A DNA stretch of 64,000 nucleotides from CAZEBW01 sp964510205 (GTDB lineage Bacteria; Chloroflexota; Anaerolineae; VGOG01), in assembly GCA_964510205.1 (NCBI GenBank), contig CAZEBW010000004.1, positions 1-64,000 of the forward strand. Reading direction: 5' to 3'. Positions within the stretch are counted from its first letter, which is position 1. Each line of letters opens with the position of its first letter. A program made the position numbers and the translations under genes. The notes below the pieces were generated by a model that saw only the letters and a program-made list of their open reading frames with translations, did not search any database and was not told where the DNA came from. Shown here one piece after another: positions 31,761 to 42,197 of the stretch.

Positions 31761-33119
31761 ATGCTAACCTACCAAGACGCGCTCGACTACATCTACGGCT
31801 TCACCGATTACGAGAAGAAGATCTCCTACCTATACTCGCCGGAGCACTTCGATCTGGCGCGCGTGGAAAAGCTGTTGGCCTCGCTCGATGACCCCCACCG
31901 ACGCTTTAAGTCCATTCACATCGCTGGCACCAAGGGCAAGGGTTCAGTGGCGGCGATGAGCGAATCTGTCCTGCGGGCGGCGGGCTACCGCACGGGTCTC
32001 TACACTTCGCCGCACCTGCACACTTTTCGAGAGCGGATTCAGGTCAACGGCCAGTTGATTCCCGAGGAAGCGGTGGCTTCTCTCACCGAGCGATTGCAGC
32101 CCCTGGTGAGCCAGATCGAGGGCATCACCACCTTCGAGATCATGACTGCCCTGGGCTTTCTCTTTTTCGCCGAGCAGGGCGTGGAGCTGGCCGTTCTGGA
32201 GGTGGGCATGGGCGGCCGACTGGACGCCACCAACGTCGTGGATCCTCTGGTAGCCGTCATTACCTCCATTAGTTACGATCACACGCGTGTGCTGGGGGAG
32301 ACCCTGCCCCTGATCGCACGGGAGAAGGCGGGCATTATCAAGGACAAGGCTTTGGTGGTCAGTGCGCCCCAGGCGCCGCCGGCCATGGCCGTCATCGAAG
32401 AGGTGTGCAGGGAGCGCGATGCCGAGCTGATGGTCGTCGGCCGAGACTGGACGTGGGAGGCCGGGGAGGCCAACCTGGACGGGCAGTGGTTTGGAGTAAC
32501 GAGTACCGAGGGACGAGTACCGAGGGACGAGTTCTGGATTCCTTTGCTGGGCAGGCACCAGGTGGATAACGCCACCGTCGTCGTGGCCGCTGTGGACAAG
32601 CTGCGCCAACGAGGCGTCAACATTCCCCAGGCCAGCATCGCCGAGGGCCTGCGGCGGGTTCGCTGGCCGGGACGGCTGGAGATTCTGGGCCGCGAACCCT
32701 GGCTGGTGGTGGACGGGGCGCACAACGGCGATTCGGCGAACAAGTTGGTGGCGGCGATCAAGGCCTTGTTTCCCTATCGGAAGCTGATTCTGGTGTTCGG
32801 CGCCCTGGCGGGCCACAGCGCGTCCGATATGCTGCGTGCCCTCTTGCCAGCGGCGGATGAGGTGATCCTCACCCAGGCCCATCGCATCAGGGCCGTGGCG
32901 ACATCGGATTTGCTCCGAGAGGCGGAGGCCGTCTCCACTTCCAAGACGAAGGCGGCAGTGGTCGCTGAAACAGTGGCCGAGTCCTTAGAACGCGCGTTGG
33001 CCCTGGCCGGCCCTGATGATCTGATTTGCGCCACCGGCTCGTTTTCCATCGTGACTGAAGTGCGCGAGGCCTGGGCCGAGAGGCAGGGCGCGGAGACGCC
33101 AGAGCGCGATGTGGGGTAG
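31761..33119 (+). CDS. folC: Folylpolyglutamate synthase / dihydrofolate synthase
   Basis: FolC adds glutamate to folates and, in many bacteria, also to dihydropteroate. At 452 residues it is of normal size. SIHIAGTKGKGSVAAM is the ATP-binding loop (about 52-67), GLYTSPHLHTFRERI the folate-binding segment, LEVGMGGRLDATNVV and ISYDHTRVLGETLPLIAREKAGI the Mur-ligase core, and LVVDGAHNGDSANKL starts the C-terminal domain. At 32499-32532 two and a half copies of a 14-bp repeat encode TSTEGRVPRDE between core strands without breaking the frame. It is followed 23 bp later by the GH99-like gene. Confidence 0.93.
   Translation: MLTYQDALDYIYGFTDYEKKISYLYSPEHFDLARVEKLLASLDDPHRRFKSIHIAGTKGKGSVAAMSESVLRAAGYRTGLYTSPHLHTFRERIQVNGQLIPEEAVASLTERLQPLVSQIEGITTFEIMTALGFLFFAEQGVELAVLEVGMGGRLDATNVVDPLVAVITSISYDHTRVLGETLPLIAREKAGIIKDKALVVSAPQAPPAMAVIEEVCRERDAELMVVGRDWTWEAGEANLDGQWFGVTSTEGRVPRDEFWIPLLGRHQVDNATVVVAAVDKLRQRGVNIPQASIAEGLRRVRWPGRLEILGREPWLVVDGAHNGDSANKLVAAIKALFPYRKLILVFGALAGHSASDMLRALLPAADEVILTQAHRIRAVATSDLLREAEAVSTSKTKAAVVAETVAESLERALALAGPDDLICATGSFSIVTEVREAWAERQGAETPERDVG
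32499..32532. repeat. 14-bp tandem repeat inside folC
   Basis: ACGAGTACCGAGGG occurs at 32499-32512 and 32513-32526, with a partial third copy (ACGAGT). The array stays in frame and encodes a peptide not expected in FolC. Confidence 0.75.
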
Positions 33120-33142
33120 AGAGCGATAACGGAGGAGAGTTG

Positions 33143-34756
33143 ATGAAAGCTATACTGTCTCCAAGTGGCAGACGTAAAACGTCAAGCGTGAAACGTGAAA
33201 CGTCAAACGTAGAACGTCAAGCGTCAGGTGCCAGGGGTCAAACGTTGAGGTTCAAAGCTATCTTGGCGACCTTGCTGATAAGCTTGGGGGCGCTGATCTT
33301 GTGCCAATCCCTGAGGGTGGAAGGGTCGCCCGTCCCCGCCTCTCCTGTCCTCCAGACTGAGGAGGAGAGGACGGCGGCGAGCGACGCGCCGTATCGGGCC
33401 CGCATCGTGATCAGCACTTCCTCTGACTGGACGCGGCTCTACGTTCGAGGTGGAGAGCGCATTTTGAACGCCAAAACTGCTATCCTGCAGGGCGACGCCG
33501 CCACGACGAAAGCGGAGTGGGACGGCGACGAGCTCTATTTGGAACAGCCTCTGGCCAATGCTCCAGCCCAGACGGTCAAAGTGCAGTACGATCTGGTGAT
33601 GACGGGCCTGGACAGTGACGGCCACGTCTTCTTCGAGAGCCAGAAAGGCGATTTGGGCGTCACCACCACGGAGTTCTACAATTACAGCTCATCTTCCGCT
33701 ACTCCCATCGCCTCCTGGTCCAATCTGCTGGACAAAGCGGGCGATCCTTCCAATCCCTTCTCTTTTTCCATAGCCAGTTCCCATTTCACAACGGGTGGTC
33801 CCCTGCCCCTGCGGCACGTCTCGCCCAGATTGGTTTTGGCCTTTTATTATCCCTGGTACGATCTCGATTCCTGGTCGAGCCCAGTTCTCGAGGACCATCC
33901 GCTCATGCCTGCTAGTTCCGGCGACGTGGAAGCCATCACCAGGCACGTCACCTGGGCACAGCAGCATGGCATTCACGGCTTCATCTCGTCCTGGTGGGGT
34001 TCGGGCAACTACCGCGATGCCAATTTCGCCAAGTTGCTCTCCGTGGCGGAAGGCACCGATTTCAAAGCAACTATCTACTTCGAAACCCTGGGCGAACGTT
34101 TCAGGACCCCCCAGGACGTTGTTCATCAGTTGGAGTACGTCCTGGATTCCTACAGCGATCACCCCAACTTCCTGCGCTATCGGGGCCAGCCGGTGATTTT
34201 TCTTTACGCTGTGGACCACGTAGCCAGAGAGCCCGGCCAACCCCCCCTTCAGTCCTGGCAAGCCATACTGGGGCAGATGCGGGCTGATGGTTACGATGCA
34301 GTGTGGCTCGGCCAGACCTTCGATCCCAGCTATCTGCAGGTGTTCGACGGCCTGCACGCCTACGGCTTCTATGCCCCAGATATGGCTGAGGTGTACGCTT
34401 CGGTTTCGGGCCAGGTGAGGAGCTATCAATTCCTGCACGACCCGACCGCCGAGCGGAAGATCTGGGCGCCAGCGGTCATGCCGGGCTATGACGACGACCT
34501 GTTGGGCCGCCCAGGTTCCTGGTATCTGGATCGAGCCGGTGGGGACGCCTACGGCTTCACTTTCCAAGCGGCCATTCAGTCCCAGGCCGATTGGATCGTC
34601 ATCACCAGCTTCAACGAGTGGTGGGAGCACACTCACATCGAGCCCAGCGACCGCTACGGGTTCACTTATCTGGGGCTGACTAAGGAGTGGTCGGACGCTT
34701 TTCTGGCTGGAGCTCCTCAACTCACTTTCCTGCCCCTGATCACCAAGAACTGGTAG
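33143..34756 (+). CDS. Secreted GH99-like protein with C-terminal LPL-KN tag
   Basis: This encodes 537 residues from the ATG at 33143, with GGAGGAG upstream. The first 35 residues are encoded by an octamer repeat locus (KTSSVKRETSNVERQ), after which a hydrophobic signal segment follows (AILATLLISLGALILC). The catalytic-type domain (about 235-525) matches glycoside hydrolase family 99/71-like proteins: VLAFYYPWYDLDSW, HGFISSWWGSGNYRD, ATIYFETLGERF and VITSFNEWWEHTHIEPS, whose Glu residues are candidates for catalysis. The C-terminus FLPLITKNW resembles that of the LVIVD protein. It is probably a surface enzyme acting on alpha-mannan-like glycans (family inference). Confidence 0.82.
   Translation: MKAILSPSGRRKTSSVKRETSNVERQASGARGQTLRFKAILATLLISLGALILCQSLRVEGSPVPASPVLQTEEERTAASDAPYRARIVISTSSDWTRLYVRGGERILNAKTAILQGDAATTKAEWDGDELYLEQPLANAPAQTVKVQYDLVMTGLDSDGHVFFESQKGDLGVTTTEFYNYSSSSATPIASWSNLLDKAGDPSNPFSFSIASSHFTTGGPLPLRHVSPRLVLAFYYPWYDLDSWSSPVLEDHPLMPASSGDVEAITRHVTWAQQHGIHGFISSWWGSGNYRDANFAKLLSVAEGTDFKATIYFETLGERFRTPQDVVHQLEYVLDSYSDHPNFLRYRGQPVIFLYAVDHVAREPGQPPLQSWQAILGQMRADGYDAVWLGQTFDPSYLQVFDGLHAYGFYAPDMAEVYASVSGQVRSYQFLHDPTAERKIWAPAVMPGYDDDLLGRPGSWYLDRAGGDAYGFTFQAAIQSQADWIVITSFNEWWEHTHIEPSDRYGFTYLGLTKEWSDAFLAGAPQLTFLPLITKNW
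33172..33242. repeat. Octamer repeat locus at the 5' end of the GH99-like gene
   Basis: Degenerate copies of AACGTGAA / AACGTCAA / CGTCAAGCGT form an array read as coding sequence just before the signal peptide. This moves the signal peptide about 35 residues from the apparent start. Confidence 0.75.
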
Positions 34757-34797
34757 GTCAATCTAGACTCTACTGAAAGAAGGTGAACTGCTGGCAA

Positions 34798-34844
34798 GAC
34801 CCTAAAGGTTTCCAAAACCTTTAGGGTCTCCACGCTGCTTTTTT
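34798..34844 (+). terminator. 28-bp-paired hairpin, possible terminator or repeat
   Basis: GACCCTAAAGGTTT (34798-34811) and AAACCTTTAGGGTC (34815-34828) are perfect reverse complements around CCA. A T6 run follows only after 10 more bases. It may terminate the GH99-like transcript or be a dispersed palindrome. Confidence 0.55.
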
Positions 34845-34884
34845 CGGGGGAGTCAATCTATCAAACTATTGGAGGCTTAGCTGA

Positions 34885-37341
34885 ATGTCGGATACCGATA
34901 TGGACAAACTTCTTGAGGAGGGAGGCTTCTTGGCCGTCAGTGGCCGGCGAGCCGAAGGAGTCCTTCAGAATGCTTGGGAGGAGGTGCGTGAAGCAACCAA
35001 CGAAATCGCTGAATATCCCTTGCTTCCCCTGCGCGATACGGTGGTTTTCCCGCACATGGTCACCCCGCTCTTTGTGGGCCGCGATCGCTCGCTGAAGGCT
35101 GTGGAGGCGGCGATGGCTACCGATGGCATCATCGTCGTGGCGGCCCAGAAGGATGCCGAAATCGAAGAGCCAGGCTGTGATGACATCTACGCCGTCGGCA
35201 CCGAGATGACTATCGCCCGCATGTGGCACCTGCCCGACGGCACGACCAACATCTGGGGGAAGGGCACGCGAAGGGTCGAGATCCTCAATTGCGTGCACGT
35301 TGACCCCTACATCAAAGTGAGAGTCAGGAACATAGTGGAACCCAGCGAGGAGGATCTGTCCACTCAGGCCCTGATGCGCGCCGTGCTGGCTCTGTTCGAA
35401 AAGTGTGTGCAACTGGACCGCAATCTGCCCGAAGACGCTTACGTGATCGCCCTGAACATTGACGAGCCGGGGTGGTTGGCAGACCTGGTTGCTTCTGCCC
35501 TGAACATAGATATCGAAAAACGCCAGGAAGTGCTGGAGACCATTCAGCCGCTCAGCCGCCTGCAGCGATTGAGCATCCTTCTGGCCCAGGAGCTGGACGT
35601 CCTGGAGCTGGAGGACCGCATCCACGCTCAGGTCCAGGAAGAGGTGGACAAGTCTCAGCGCGAGTATTTCCTGCGCCAGCAAATGAAGGCCATCCAGACC
35701 GAGTTGGGCGAGATTGATGGCCAGTTCCAAGAGGTCAACGAGCTGAAGGAGAAGATCGCCGCCATCGGGATGCCGCAGGAGGTGCGCGAGAAGGCGGAGA
35801 AGGAGCTTGGCCGTCTCTCTTCCATGCCCGTCGCCTCTCCTGAGGTGAGCGTCATTCGCACCTACCTCGATTGGTTGATCGAATTACCGTGGAGCGAGGA
35901 CACCAACAATAACATGGACATCGCGGCTGCAGCCCAGGTGTTGGAAGAAAGCCACTATGGCCTGGACAAAGCCAAGGAGCGCATTTTGGAATACATGGCC
36001 GTCCGCAAGCTGGCCGGCGAGAAAATGCGCAGCCCGATCTTGTGCTTCGTGGGGCCGCCGGGAACGGGCAAGACCTCCCTCGGCAAAGCCATCGCTCAGG
36101 CGTTGGGAAGGAAGTTCGTGCGGGTCAGCCTGGGCGGCGTCCGAGATGAGGCGGAGATACGGGGGCACCGGCGCACTTACGTGGGCTCTATGCCGGGCCG
36201 CGTCATCCAGACCATGCGCCGCGCCGGAACCCTCAACCCCCTCTTCATGCTGGACGAGATAGACAAAATGGGCGTTGACTTTCGGGGCGATCCCTCGGCC
36301 GCCCTGCTGGAGGTGTTAGACCCTGAGCAGAACCACGCTTTCTCCGATCACTACCTGGACGTGAACTATGACCTGTCAAAAGTGATGTTCATCACCACGG
36401 CCAATATCCTCGACCCCGTCCCGCCTGCCCTGCGTGACCGTATGGAGGTCATCGAGTTCCCCGGCTACATCGAGGAGGAGAAGCTGGAGATCGCCAGGCG
36501 ATTTCTCTGCCCCCGGCAGTTGACGGAAAATGGCTTGGACGATACGGAGCTCCACTTTTCAGATGAAGCATTGCGTCACATCATCCGCGAGTATACTTAC
36601 GAAGCTGGGGTGCGCAATCTGGAGCGAGAGATCGCCAATGTGTGTCGCAAAGTAGCCCGGCGAGTGGCTGATGGCGGGCCGCCCGCCCAGCGCGTCACCA
36701 TCCAGTCGCTGCCCAAATATCTAGGCCCGCCGCAGTTTACCTACGGCCTGGCTGAGGAAGAAGACGAGATCGGGGTGGCTATGGGCATCGCCTGGACGGA
36801 GGCTGGCGGAGACATCATGCCCGTGGAAGTGAGCCTGATGGAGGGCAAGGGGAATCTCATGCTGACTGGCCAGTTGGGCGAGGTGATGCAGGAGTCGGGC
36901 CAGGCGGCGCTTTCCTATGCCCGTTCTCACGCCGAGGCGTTGGGCATCCAGGGGCAGGACTTCGATAAGCTGGACATCCACATCCACGTGCCAGAAGGGG
37001 CCATCCCCAAGGACGGGCCTTCGGCGGGAATCACCATGTCCACGGCCCTCATCTCGGCCTTAGCCCACCGTCCCGTCCGCCACGATGTGGGCATGACGGG
37101 CGAGATCACCCTGCGGGGGCGGGTGCTGCCCGTGGGCGGCATCAAGGAGAAGGTGCTGGCCGCCCACCGCGCCGGGCTGAAAACCGTCATCCTGCCCAAG
37201 AGAAACGAAAAGGACATGGTCGAAATTCCTAACAAGGTCAAACGGGACCTGGAGTTCATCTTCGTGGAGCGAATGGATGAGGTGCTGGCCGCGGCTCTGC
37301 TGCCGGCAGACAAGAAGCGCAAGAAGAGGTCCCTACACTGA
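34885..37341 (+). CDS. lon: ATP-dependent protease Lon
   Basis: Lon degrades misfolded and regulatory proteins in the cytosol. At 818 residues it has normal length with a slightly long N-terminal leader (about 43 residues before YPLLPLRDTVVFPHMVTPL). The N domain is followed by a coiled coil (REYFLRQQMKAIQTELGE), the AAA+ domain with GPPGTGKTS (about 389-397) and LDEIDKMG, and the P domain with catalytic Ser in PKDGPSAGIT (about 713) and Lys in GGIKEKVLAAH (about 754). TGGAGG lies 10 nt before the ATG. No HAIR/CIRCE-like element was seen upstream. Confidence 0.97.
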   Translation: MSDTDMDKLLEEGGFLAVSGRRAEGVLQNAWEEVREATNEIAEYPLLPLRDTVVFPHMVTPLFVGRDRSLKAVEAAMATDGIIVVAAQKDAEIEEPGCDDIYAVGTEMTIARMWHLPDGTTNIWGKGTRRVEILNCVHVDPYIKVRVRNIVEPSEEDLSTQALMRAVLALFEKCVQLDRNLPEDAYVIALNIDEPGWLADLVASALNIDIEKRQEVLETIQPLSRLQRLSILLAQELDVLELEDRIHAQVQEEVDKSQREYFLRQQMKAIQTELGEIDGQFQEVNELKEKIAAIGMPQEVREKAEKELGRLSSMPVASPEVSVIRTYLDWLIELPWSEDTNNNMDIAAAAQVLEESHYGLDKAKERILEYMAVRKLAGEKMRSPILCFVGPPGTGKTSLGKAIAQALGRKFVRVSLGGVRDEAEIRGHRRTYVGSMPGRVIQTMRRAGTLNPLFMLDEIDKMGVDFRGDPSAALLEVLDPEQNHAFSDHYLDVNYDLSKVMFITTANILDPVPPALRDRMEVIEFPGYIEEEKLEIARRFLCPRQLTENGLDDTELHFSDEALRHIIREYTYEAGVRNLEREIANVCRKVARRVADGGPPAQRVTIQSLPKYLGPPQFTYGLAEEEDEIGVAMGIAWTEAGGDIMPVEVSLMEGKGNLMLTGQLGEVMQESGQAALSYARSHAEALGIQGQDFDKLDIHIHVPEGAIPKDGPSAGITMSTALISALAHRPVRHDVGMTGEITLRGRVLPVGGIKEKVLAAHRAGLKTVILPKRNEKDMVEIPNKVKRDLEFIFVERMDEVLAAALLPADKKRKKRSLH

Positions 37342-37418
37342 GAGGCGCGCAATCGAGCGTGATCCTGCCTGGGTGAAGGGGCAGCGGCTGGCACGGGCGA
37401 TTTACGAAAGGCGGAACA

Positions 37419-38447
37419 ATGATATCGGTCATTAGAAAAGCAGTTCTCCTGGGCGTGGTACTGGGCCTGCTGAGCCTTGCTGGCTGCGACTTCGGCGACC
37501 TGTTGGCAGGGAGAGGGACGCCGACGCCGAACATACCTGATCTCAGTGAGCTGGTCCCCGATGACTGGACCATCGAGAAAAGAGTGGAAGTAGACGTTGA
37601 CGGGGACAGCGAGGTCGAGTGGCTCGTCATCTACCGCTACGACAAATCTCCCAGAGGCTTCGGCGGCCCTCTGGGGGGCGTGATTTATGACCGCCAGCCC
37701 GACAGGTCGCCCGAGAATCTGGCCACGCCGGAGCCGTACCGGCCGTCCATTCTGGTGGCTTACCACCTCTTGCCGGGGAAGGGCGGAAAGGGCTATTTGG
37801 GGGAAAACCTGGGCGGCGAGGATACGCCCTGGCCTAGAGTGGCGCAATATGATGCCAACGGGGATGGCCGCGAGGAACTGGTGATCCTGGGCTACTCCTT
37901 TCCCGGTTTCCCCACTAGCCTGGCCATCTTCCGTTGGGTGGATAGGCAGAGAGGCTATGAGACTCTGATCCGCACAGAGGGCGAGGGCGCAGACGTGCTG
38001 TGGGGCGATGCCGGGGTCGAGCTGAAACCCGCCTTTGGCGAGGGGCCTATAGGAACGGTCATCGTGAGAAGCAGGCTGCATCACCCCTACTGGTATCTGC
38101 GTAGTCAGATTGGCCGCCGAATCGTTTACGAGTGGGATGATGCCCAGACGAAGCTGGTGAAGAAATCCGAAAACATTGATTTCGTCTTTGGTCGCCCTCG
38201 GGGCGCCGAGCAGTCCAAGCAGAAGCAGTACCCCGTGGCCTATCCCGAGGCTGCCGTGCTGGCGTACTACGAAGATGGGCGCATAGAGGACATCGTTGCT
38301 GTGCAGGAAAACGAGGACGGGGAGGCTAAGGTGAACGTGCGACTGACGGTTGATGGCCAGCTTGTGGAGGATGTCTGTAGCCTCACCAGGAAATCCACCG
38401 GAAAGGTGAAGGACGTGACAAAGTGGGAGGTGAGTTGTCCGGAATGA
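37419..38447 (+). CDS. Lipoprotein with FG-GAP/VCBS-like segments
   Basis: This encodes 342 residues. The signal peptide RKAVLLGVVLGLLSLAGC has a clear lipobox (SLAGC). The body has EVDVDGDSEVEWLVIYRYD and QYDANGDGREELVILGYS, Asp-rich turns like those of FG-GAP/VCBS repeats that bind calcium in extracellular proteins. Length and order do not match a named family I recognise. It lies between lon and enolase, all rightward, with 77 bp after lon, and may share their transcript. Confidence 0.75.
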   Translation: MISVIRKAVLLGVVLGLLSLAGCDFGDLLAGRGTPTPNIPDLSELVPDDWTIEKRVEVDVDGDSEVEWLVIYRYDKSPRGFGGPLGGVIYDRQPDRSPENLATPEPYRPSILVAYHLLPGKGGKGYLGENLGGEDTPWPRVAQYDANGDGREELVILGYSFPGFPTSLAIFRWVDRQRGYETLIRTEGEGADVLWGDAGVELKPAFGEGPIGTVIVRSRLHHPYWYLRSQIGRRIVYEWDDAQTKLVKKSENIDFVFGRPRGAEQSKQKQYPVAYPEAAVLAYYEDGRIEDIVAVQENEDGEAKVNVRLTVDGQLVEDVCSLTRKSTGKVKDVTKWEVSCPE

Positions 38448-38453
38448 TGTCTG

Positions 38454-38520
38454 TGATTCGTAGGTTCGTAGATTCGTAAATTCGTGGGTTCGTAGATTCG
38501 TAAGTTCGTAGATTCGTGTT
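38454..38520. repeat. Octamer repeat locus (ATTCGTAG type)
   Basis: About eight degenerate tandem copies of ATTCGTAG / GTTCGTAG / ATTCGTAA lie between the lipoprotein and enolase genes. The same unit recurs at 42088-42155. Confidence 0.85.
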
Positions 38521-38542
38521 ACCGACTGGAGGAGGCTGAACG

Positions 38543-39853
<1,311 letters not shown>

Positions 39854-39857
39854 TGAT

Positions 39858-39886
39858 TTGACATCAGGCCCGATTAACGGTACAAT
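39858..39886 (+). promoter_or_regulatory. Sigma70-type promoter
   Basis: TTGACA (39858-39863), a 17-bp spacer and TACAAT (39881-39886) lie immediately after the enolase stop and 96 bp before the ATG at 39982. Confidence 0.75.
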
Positions 39887-39981
39887 AGAAGGTGATGTTA
39901 TATTCTCTTGCTTGGGCTCGGTCTGAGACCTTCGCCCAACGGAGGATGTCGGTTCTGGGCTGTCCAAGTTAGGAGGATCAC

Positions 39982-40332
39982 ATGCGAGCTACTTTACCCA
40001 AAATACCCCAGAGTGTGGAGCGAACCCTCGGCCCAGAGGCGACGGGTGACTTGAGCCAGTGGTTCGAGATTGTTCTGGTTGAACACGCCGTGCGTCGTGA
40101 CGAGTATCGTGAGGTGCTTTCACGTCTGGACATCCTAGAGCACGACGTCGCCGATGTGAAGGACGGAATCACCGACCTGCACCGCACAATGGATGATCGC
40201 TTCGATCGGATGAACGAGCGCTTCGATGAAATGTACAGGCACATCAGCACCATGACCCGCTGGACGGTGGGGACGCTGGCTCTGTTGGGCACCATCATGA
40301 CCATCCTGATGGCTATCGCTCAGTTCACCTGA
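39982..40332 (+). CDS. Small coiled-coil protein with C-terminal membrane anchor
   Basis: This encodes 116 residues. AGGAGG lies 6 nt before the ATG. The middle (LSRLDILEHDVADVKDGITDL through RFDRMNERFDEMYRHI) is a heptad coiled coil, and the C-terminus TVGTLALLGTIMTILMAIAQF is a single membrane helix. This layout is common among small Bdr- or DUF1640-like proteins of unknown role. It has its own promoter and terminator, so it is a monocistronic unit. An oligomeric, tail-anchored membrane protein is likely. Confidence 0.75.
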   Translation: MRATLPKIPQSVERTLGPEATGDLSQWFEIVLVEHAVRRDEYREVLSRLDILEHDVADVKDGITDLHRTMDDRFDRMNERFDEMYRHISTMTRWTVGTLALLGTIMTILMAIAQFT

Positions 40333-40378
40333 TTACAACTAGCTTCTTGCATAAACGGCAGGGATTTCATCCAGAAAA

Positions 40379-40410
40379 GCCACCAGAGGTCTTACCTCTG
40401 GTGGCTTTTT
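40379..40410 (+). terminator. Strong intrinsic terminator
   Basis: GCCACCAGAGG (40379-40389), loop TCTTA, CCTCTGGTGGC (40395-40405), then TTTTT. It ends the 39982-40332 transcript. The A-run upstream makes it usable in the other direction too. Confidence 0.9.
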
Positions 40411-40421
40411 GTCTTGGAGAG

Positions 40422-40500
40422 CCCACCCTCCCCTAGCCCCTCCCTGTGAGGGAGGGGAACATCATGCTCCTCCCCCTCGGAGGGGGAGGCTGGGTGGGGG
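40422..40500. repeat. Compound palindrome of C/G-rich hairpins
   Basis: CCCACCCTC at the left and GGGTGGGGG at the right enclose two hairpins, CCCCTCCCTGTGAGGGAGGGG (40437-40457) and CTCCCCCTCGGAGGGGGAG. It lies between convergent genes. Confidence 0.6.
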
Positions 40501-40560
40501 AGCTTCAGTAGATCACAGTCGCTCGCGGTGGATTGCCAAATCCACCGCCAAACCGCTGGA
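40501..40560. repeat. Dispersed repeat, copy 1 (AGCTTCAGTAGATC...)
   Basis: AGCTTCAGTAGATCACAGTCGCTCGCGGTGGATTGCCAAA and following bases resemble 61189-61230 (AGCTTCAGTAGATCGCGGTCGCTCCCGTTGAATTGCCAAA). Inside, GGTGGATTGCC-AAATCCACC forms a small hairpin. Confidence 0.6.
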
Positions 40561-40610
40561 TCTGGCGATCCAGCGGGAGCAAATTGTGATGTACTGAGCT
40601 TCGATGATTT

Positions 40611-42074
40611 CTAGACAGACTCTTCCAGCTCCGGACGAGCCTCTTCTGTCAGCCTGGCGGCAGCCACCGCCAAACCGATGTACAGCCAGAACAGGGCCAC
40701 GGCGTGGGGGAAGCTGAAGAGGTAATGGTCGAGGATGCCGCCTATCAGTCCCCCCACCACGGCTGTTTGAAGACCCAACAGGATGGCCTCCAAACGCGGA
40801 TCGTGCTCCATGTTTTTCCAACTGCGCCAGGTATACCTGAAGAAGATGGCCATGATGACCAAGAACACGCCCAGCCCCACCAGGCCCATCTCCTCGGCGA
40901 TGAGCAGGTAGAGGCTGGATACGCCCAGGTAGATGTCTATATCGGGCGTGCCGATGAAGCCTACGCCGATCCAGGGGTAGCGGCTGATGAGGATGAAGGC
41001 GTCTTTGTACTCCCCCAGACGCATTTGGCTGGCCAGGTCTTGAAACTGCACTCCCTCGGTGAAGTGTATGACGTATTCTCGCGTCTGCGGCAGGAGCAGG
41101 ACGAGCAGGCCCGCAGCAGCCAGCACGGGCAACAGGCGGCGATACTTGATCACGGCCAGCAGGACCAGGGCGCAGCCGAGGCCGGCCATTGAGCCTCGCG
41201 AGAAGGTCAGAATCAGACAGAGGCCCATCGCCGCCAACATGGGTGCGGCCAATGTGCGCTTCAGGAGCGGGCGCCGCGTGAAAAGCTGGGGGACGGTCAG
41301 CGACGCCACCAGGATCAACAGGCCGCCCAAAATGTTGGGGTCCACGGAGGTGCCGATGGCCCGCATGGGCAGCGAGGGGTCGTCGCGGATGAAGCGCAGC
41401 ACCCCCCAGCCGGCCGGGTAGTTGAAGACGCGCAGGGCGGAGAGGAGGCGGACGGTGAGGGCGCGGGGCAGGAGATAGAGCACCACGCCAATCAGGGCTT
41501 CCCCGAAGCCGGCCAAGATGATGACCAGCACCAACTGCTCCAGCTCCTTGCGGGTGCGCACGCAGTTGACCGTTACGAAAAACAGGGCGATGCCCATGAT
41601 GATCTCGGCGAAGCGGCGCACGGCGTTGGGCGTGGGACTGGCGTGGGCCAGGCCGGCCACGAAGGAGACGAAGGCCAGGAACAGGAAAATGACGATGGGC
41701 AGGGCCAAAGGGGAGGTCACGAACTCCTGCTGCTGGCCGGTGACCAGGTGGGCCAGCCAGACGGCGAACAGCACCGCCAGCACCAGGTTCGGAAAAGTGG
41801 GGGTGAAGCCGATCTTGATGGGCAGGGCGCCGAAGGGCAGCAGGCAGACGATGCCGATGAGGGCCATGAAGCCGAATTGAGTGCTCTGCAACATCATCAG
41901 TCCGCTGACAAGCGCCATCACCAGGGCCGCCGTGATCAGCGGGCCGGGATAGGCGATCAGCCATCCCCCGATGATTCCCAGCGCCAGGCAGAGGGCTATC
42001 ACCGCCAGGGCCACCACCCAGCGCTTGTCGGATACGAAAATGGATTGTAGGCGGTTGTAGGTGGAGTTTTGCAT
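40611..42074 (-). CDS. O-antigen ligase/polymerase-like membrane protein
   Basis: This encodes 487 residues with about twelve membrane segments. LGEYKDAFILISRYPWIGVGFIG, in the large periplasmic loop (about 360-382), is the Wzy_C/O-antigen ligase signature, followed by AEEMGLVGLGVFLVIM. Such proteins polymerise or transfer lipid-linked glycans on the outer face of the membrane. GGAGG lies 5 nt before the ATG. It is the first-encoded product at the left end of the leftward glycan locus, just after the GT-C genes. Polymerase and ligase roles cannot be separated from sequence alone. Confidence 0.87.
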   Translation of the reverse strand: MQNSTYNRLQSIFVSDKRWVVALAVIALCLALGIIGGWLIAYPGPLITAALVMALVSGLMMLQSTQFGFMALIGIVCLLPFGALPIKIGFTPTFPNLVLAVLFAVWLAHLVTGQQQEFVTSPLALPIVIFLFLAFVSFVAGLAHASPTPNAVRRFAEIIMGIALFFVTVNCVRTRKELEQLVLVIILAGFGEALIGVVLYLLPRALTVRLLSALRVFNYPAGWGVLRFIRDDPSLPMRAIGTSVDPNILGGLLILVASLTVPQLFTRRPLLKRTLAAPMLAAMGLCLILTFSRGSMAGLGCALVLLAVIKYRRLLPVLAAAGLLVLLLPQTREYVIHFTEGVQFQDLASQMRLGEYKDAFILISRYPWIGVGFIGTPDIDIYLGVSSLYLLIAEEMGLVGLGVFLVIMAIFFRYTWRSWKNMEHDPRLEAILLGLQTAVVGGLIGGILDHYLFSFPHAVALFWLYIGLAVAAARLTEEARPELEESV

Positions 42075-42087
42075 AAAGACCTCCGGG

Positions 42088-42155
42088 GTTCGTAGATTCG
42101 TAAATTCGTAAATTCGTAAATTCGTAGATTCGTAGATTCGTGGGTTCGTGGATTT
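42088..42155. repeat. Octamer repeat locus (ATTCGTAA/ATTCGTAG)
   Basis: About eight degenerate tandem 8-bp units lie between the O-antigen ligase gene and the broken GT-C gene. The locus matches 38454-38520. An adjacent GTTTCACG-type array is at 42193-42218. Confidence 0.85.
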
Positions 42156-42197
42156 GATCCCGAATTTATGAGTCCCGAGTCTACGAATCTACCAGTT

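Noticed and set aside
40513..41964. 483-residue minus-strand frame overlapping the O-antigen ligase gene
   Set aside because: It is a +1 shadow of the hydrophobic gene, Arg/Pro/Gly-rich without domains. The other frame has the ligase motif and a good RBS.
42088..42155. ATTCGTAG array considered as a CRISPR array
   Set aside because: Units are 8 bp with no spacers and no cas genes are present.
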